Shown here piece by piece: positions 62,205 through 64,000 of a stretch of DNA of 64,000 bases. The notes beneath the pieces are model-generated. The model was given only the letters and a program-made list of their open reading frames with translations, did no database searches and had not been told where the DNA came from. The translations under genes were made by a program, and so were the position numbers. The first letter of the stretch is position 1; every line of letters starts with the position of its first letter. The stretch is from Muscardinus avellanarius (lineage: Eukaryota; Chordata; Mammalia; Rodentia; Gliridae), in NCBI GenBank assembly GCA_963383645.1, contig OY726564.1:115067415-115131414 (forward strand), written 5' to 3'.

Positions 62205-62400
62205 TCTTGTGGTGGTGGTGGTACGAGCCCAGGGGCCCTCTACCCTGAGTTACACCCCAGCCCTATTTTCTTTTTTATTTTGAAATAAGAGTCCTGCTAA
62301 GCTACTGCACGCTGGCCTTGAAACTGCAATCCTCCCATCTCAAGACTCCCAAATACGTGGGATTACTGGCGTATGCCACCACTCAGCCTCTGAAGCATTT
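62205..62400 (-). mobile_element. B1-dID SINE
   Basis: gtggtacgagcccaggggccctctaccctgag to gcgtatgccaccactcagcctc, within the BLZF1 intron just upstream of its penultimate exon. Confidence 0.85.
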
Positions 62401-62489
62401 CTGAAATCATATACTATCTTTCTCCTGGATCTTTCTTTTCTCAGGGTTCAATAAATTAGGAAGTGTGATTAAAAGTATTATTTAAATAT

Positions 62490-63490
62490 ATTTTGGAACA
62501 GGAGCTACTGATTGGTGCATCTATAGTTTTTCTTTTTTTAGTGAGTTATATTCACTGACTTTATACATGAGATTAATTCTACTCGACCATAATATATACT
62601 TTCCTAAGTTCTGGATTTGCTTGACTAAAATTCTGTTGAGTATTCTGCATCTGTGTTTAGAACAGATACTGATCTCTAGTTGTCTTGTAATGTCTCTGGT
62701 TTTGATGTGAAGATAATGCTGGCCCCTAACATAAGTAAATTTCATTTTTCCTTATGTTTTACTAGAATTCACCAGTGAATCCCTCTAGTCCTTTCCTTTC
62801 TTCCTTCCCTTCCTCCCTCTCCCCTTCTTTCCTTCCTTCTCACCTGCCTACATACAAATTTAACTGATTTAATAGGGCTACATACACAGACACACACATA
62901 TATTTTGGTGGTACTAGGGATTGGACTCAGGGGTATTCTACCCTGAGTTATACCCTAAGCCCTATTTTATTTTATATTTTGAAACAGGGTCTTATTCAGT
63001 TGCAGAGGGTCTCACCAAGTTGCTGAGGCTGGCCATGAACATGCAATCCTGTCTTAGCCTCCCAAGTACTGGGATTTCAAGTATGTGCCACCATGCCTGT
63101 CTTAAGATATATTTGTGTTATCTTTTTTTTTCCAGTGGCAATCAACACATTTGTTCTTGAGTAACCATTGGTTAGTTTGCCTTTGAAGGAGTTTGTCCAT
63201 GTCATCTACATTCACTGAACTTACTGCCATAGAATTGTTAGTAATATCCCCTATTATTTTTCTGTGTCTCTATAATCTGTGGTGTACACTCCCTCTCCTT
63301 CCTGATACTTACTGTGTATCTTCTTTTTAAAAAAAAAAAATTAGACTGGGTAGAGGTTTATCTTTTCAAAGAACTAGTATTTGTTTTTCTTTTAATTTTC
63401 ATTCACTGATTTGAGGTTTAATTTGCTTCTATGTTTCTGAGGGAGTTAGACTAACAGATGGCACCTTTCTTCTTTTCCAAAATAAGCATG
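62490..63490 (-). mobile_element. Old L1 ORF2, split by a SINE
   Basis: 62490-62790 (gttgagtattctgcatctgtgtttagaacagatactg; gatgtgaagataatgctggcc) and 63110-63490 (ttcaaagaactagtatttg; ttcactgatttgaggtttaatttgc) are antisense L1. They lie in a BLZF1 intron. Confidence 0.75.
62905..63105 (-). mobile_element. B1-dID SINE nested in L1
   Basis: ttggtggtactagggattggactcagggg to atgtgccaccatgcctgtc. Confidence 0.88.
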
Positions 63491-63499
63491 TAAAGCCAT

Positions 63500-64000
63500 G
63501 AGTTTCCCTTTTTTTTTTTTTTTTAAATTAATTTATTTTTTAAATTGGTGCATTGTAGTCATATATCAATCACATTGGAGTACAAGACTTGAGAGGATAT
63601 ACAAGCACACATCATCCAATTAGCCCTCCTCCAGCCCCCGTCCCATTCCCTCCCCCTCCCTCCATCGCACACTTCTTTGGTGATTTACTTTGATACATTT
63701 GTTTATGTACCTCCTGCATTTTAAAGAGGCTCTGTCCTCCAGTATTACATACCCTCTGATTGATCACATTAGTTGCTTCACTATAGGGCCCTTTCTATAG
63801 CTCAACCTCTTCCTGTTGCCCTTTTCCTCCTAGTTATTGCTGATTAAGAGAAGCGTCTGATTTATATTTTCTGCGATATTTCTCTGTGCATGCTGCGTTG
63901 CAAGTACCAATCCCACTCTTGATGGTCCCAGTAGTGGCCTGGCTACTCAGTGGACTGATCCAGACCTCGCTGGCTCACGCAGCGGCCTTGCCTCATGGGA
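63500..64000 (-). mobile_element. Probable L1 3' end
   Basis: Poly(T), then aattggtgcattgtagtcatatatcaatcacattgg, the same kind of start seen at 22350 and 58237. Runs off the window edge. Confidence 0.45.

Noticed and set aside
62132..64000. Further upstream BLZF1 exons
   Set aside because: Scanned the minus strand for the preceding coiled-coil sequence; only SINE and L1 were found, so the next exon must lie beyond 64000.

Overview
This window is ordinary mammalian nuclear DNA, and its repeats point to a squirrel-family rodent (Sciuridae: squirrel, marmot or ground squirrel). More than 40 copies of a dimeric SINE are present. Each has a B1/7SL-like left half (ggcgtggtggcgcacgcttg) joined to an ID/tRNA-like right half (gtagctcagaggtagaatgcccctgggttc), which is the B1-dID architecture known from squirrels and dormice. 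Rodent L1 3' ends, MIR, MaLR-like LTR and Tigger-type DNA-transposon fossils fill most of the rest.

Three protein-coding genes are supported, all by splice-consistent reading frames. (1) SLC19A2, high-affinity thiamine transporter 1: plus strand, six coding exons from 17307 to 33316, 497 codons, with a CpG-island promoter at about 16.7-17.6 kb and a distal poly(A) signal at 35248. (2) CCDC181, a microtubule-associated coiled-coil protein of sperm flagella and motile cilia: plus strand, a CpG-island promoter and probable noncoding exon 1 at about 46.8-47.34 kb, five coding exons from 50881 to 59364, 510 codons, poly(A) signal at 59528. (3) The 3' end of BLZF1 (golgin-45): minus strand, the last two coding exons at 62131-61912 and 61620-61435, converging on CCDC181. 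The order SLC19A2 - CCDC181 - BLZF1 matches human 1q24.2 read in reverse. F5 would be expected left of the window and is not seen in it.

Layout: 1-16.6 kb is intergenic and repeat-rich (L1, B1-dID, MIR, one MLT1-like LTR, one MER2-like DNA transposon, several simple repeats including a 180-bp GGA/GAA purine tract). 16.7-35.3 kb is SLC19A2. 35.3-46.6 kb is intergenic. 46.7-59.55 kb is CCDC181. 59.6-61.4 kb holds two opposed L1 fragments between the convergent 3' ends. 61.4-64 kb is the BLZF1 3' end and part of an intron filled with old L1.

The three genes do not form a pathway: one imports vitamin B1, one is ciliary/flagellar, one is a Golgi tether. I found no undescribed multi-gene system. 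The points most worth a second look are: RFX X-box-like sites with NRF1 and ETS motifs in the CCDC181 island; an upstream ORF with an optimal start context and a 17-glycine run in the same island; a GC-AG terminal intron in BLZF1; a non-conservative substitution beside the conserved N-glycosylation site of SLC19A2; an unusual pair of competing acceptors at SLC19A2 exon 5; and a duplicated intronic segment preserving both the filled and the empty site of a SINE insertion.
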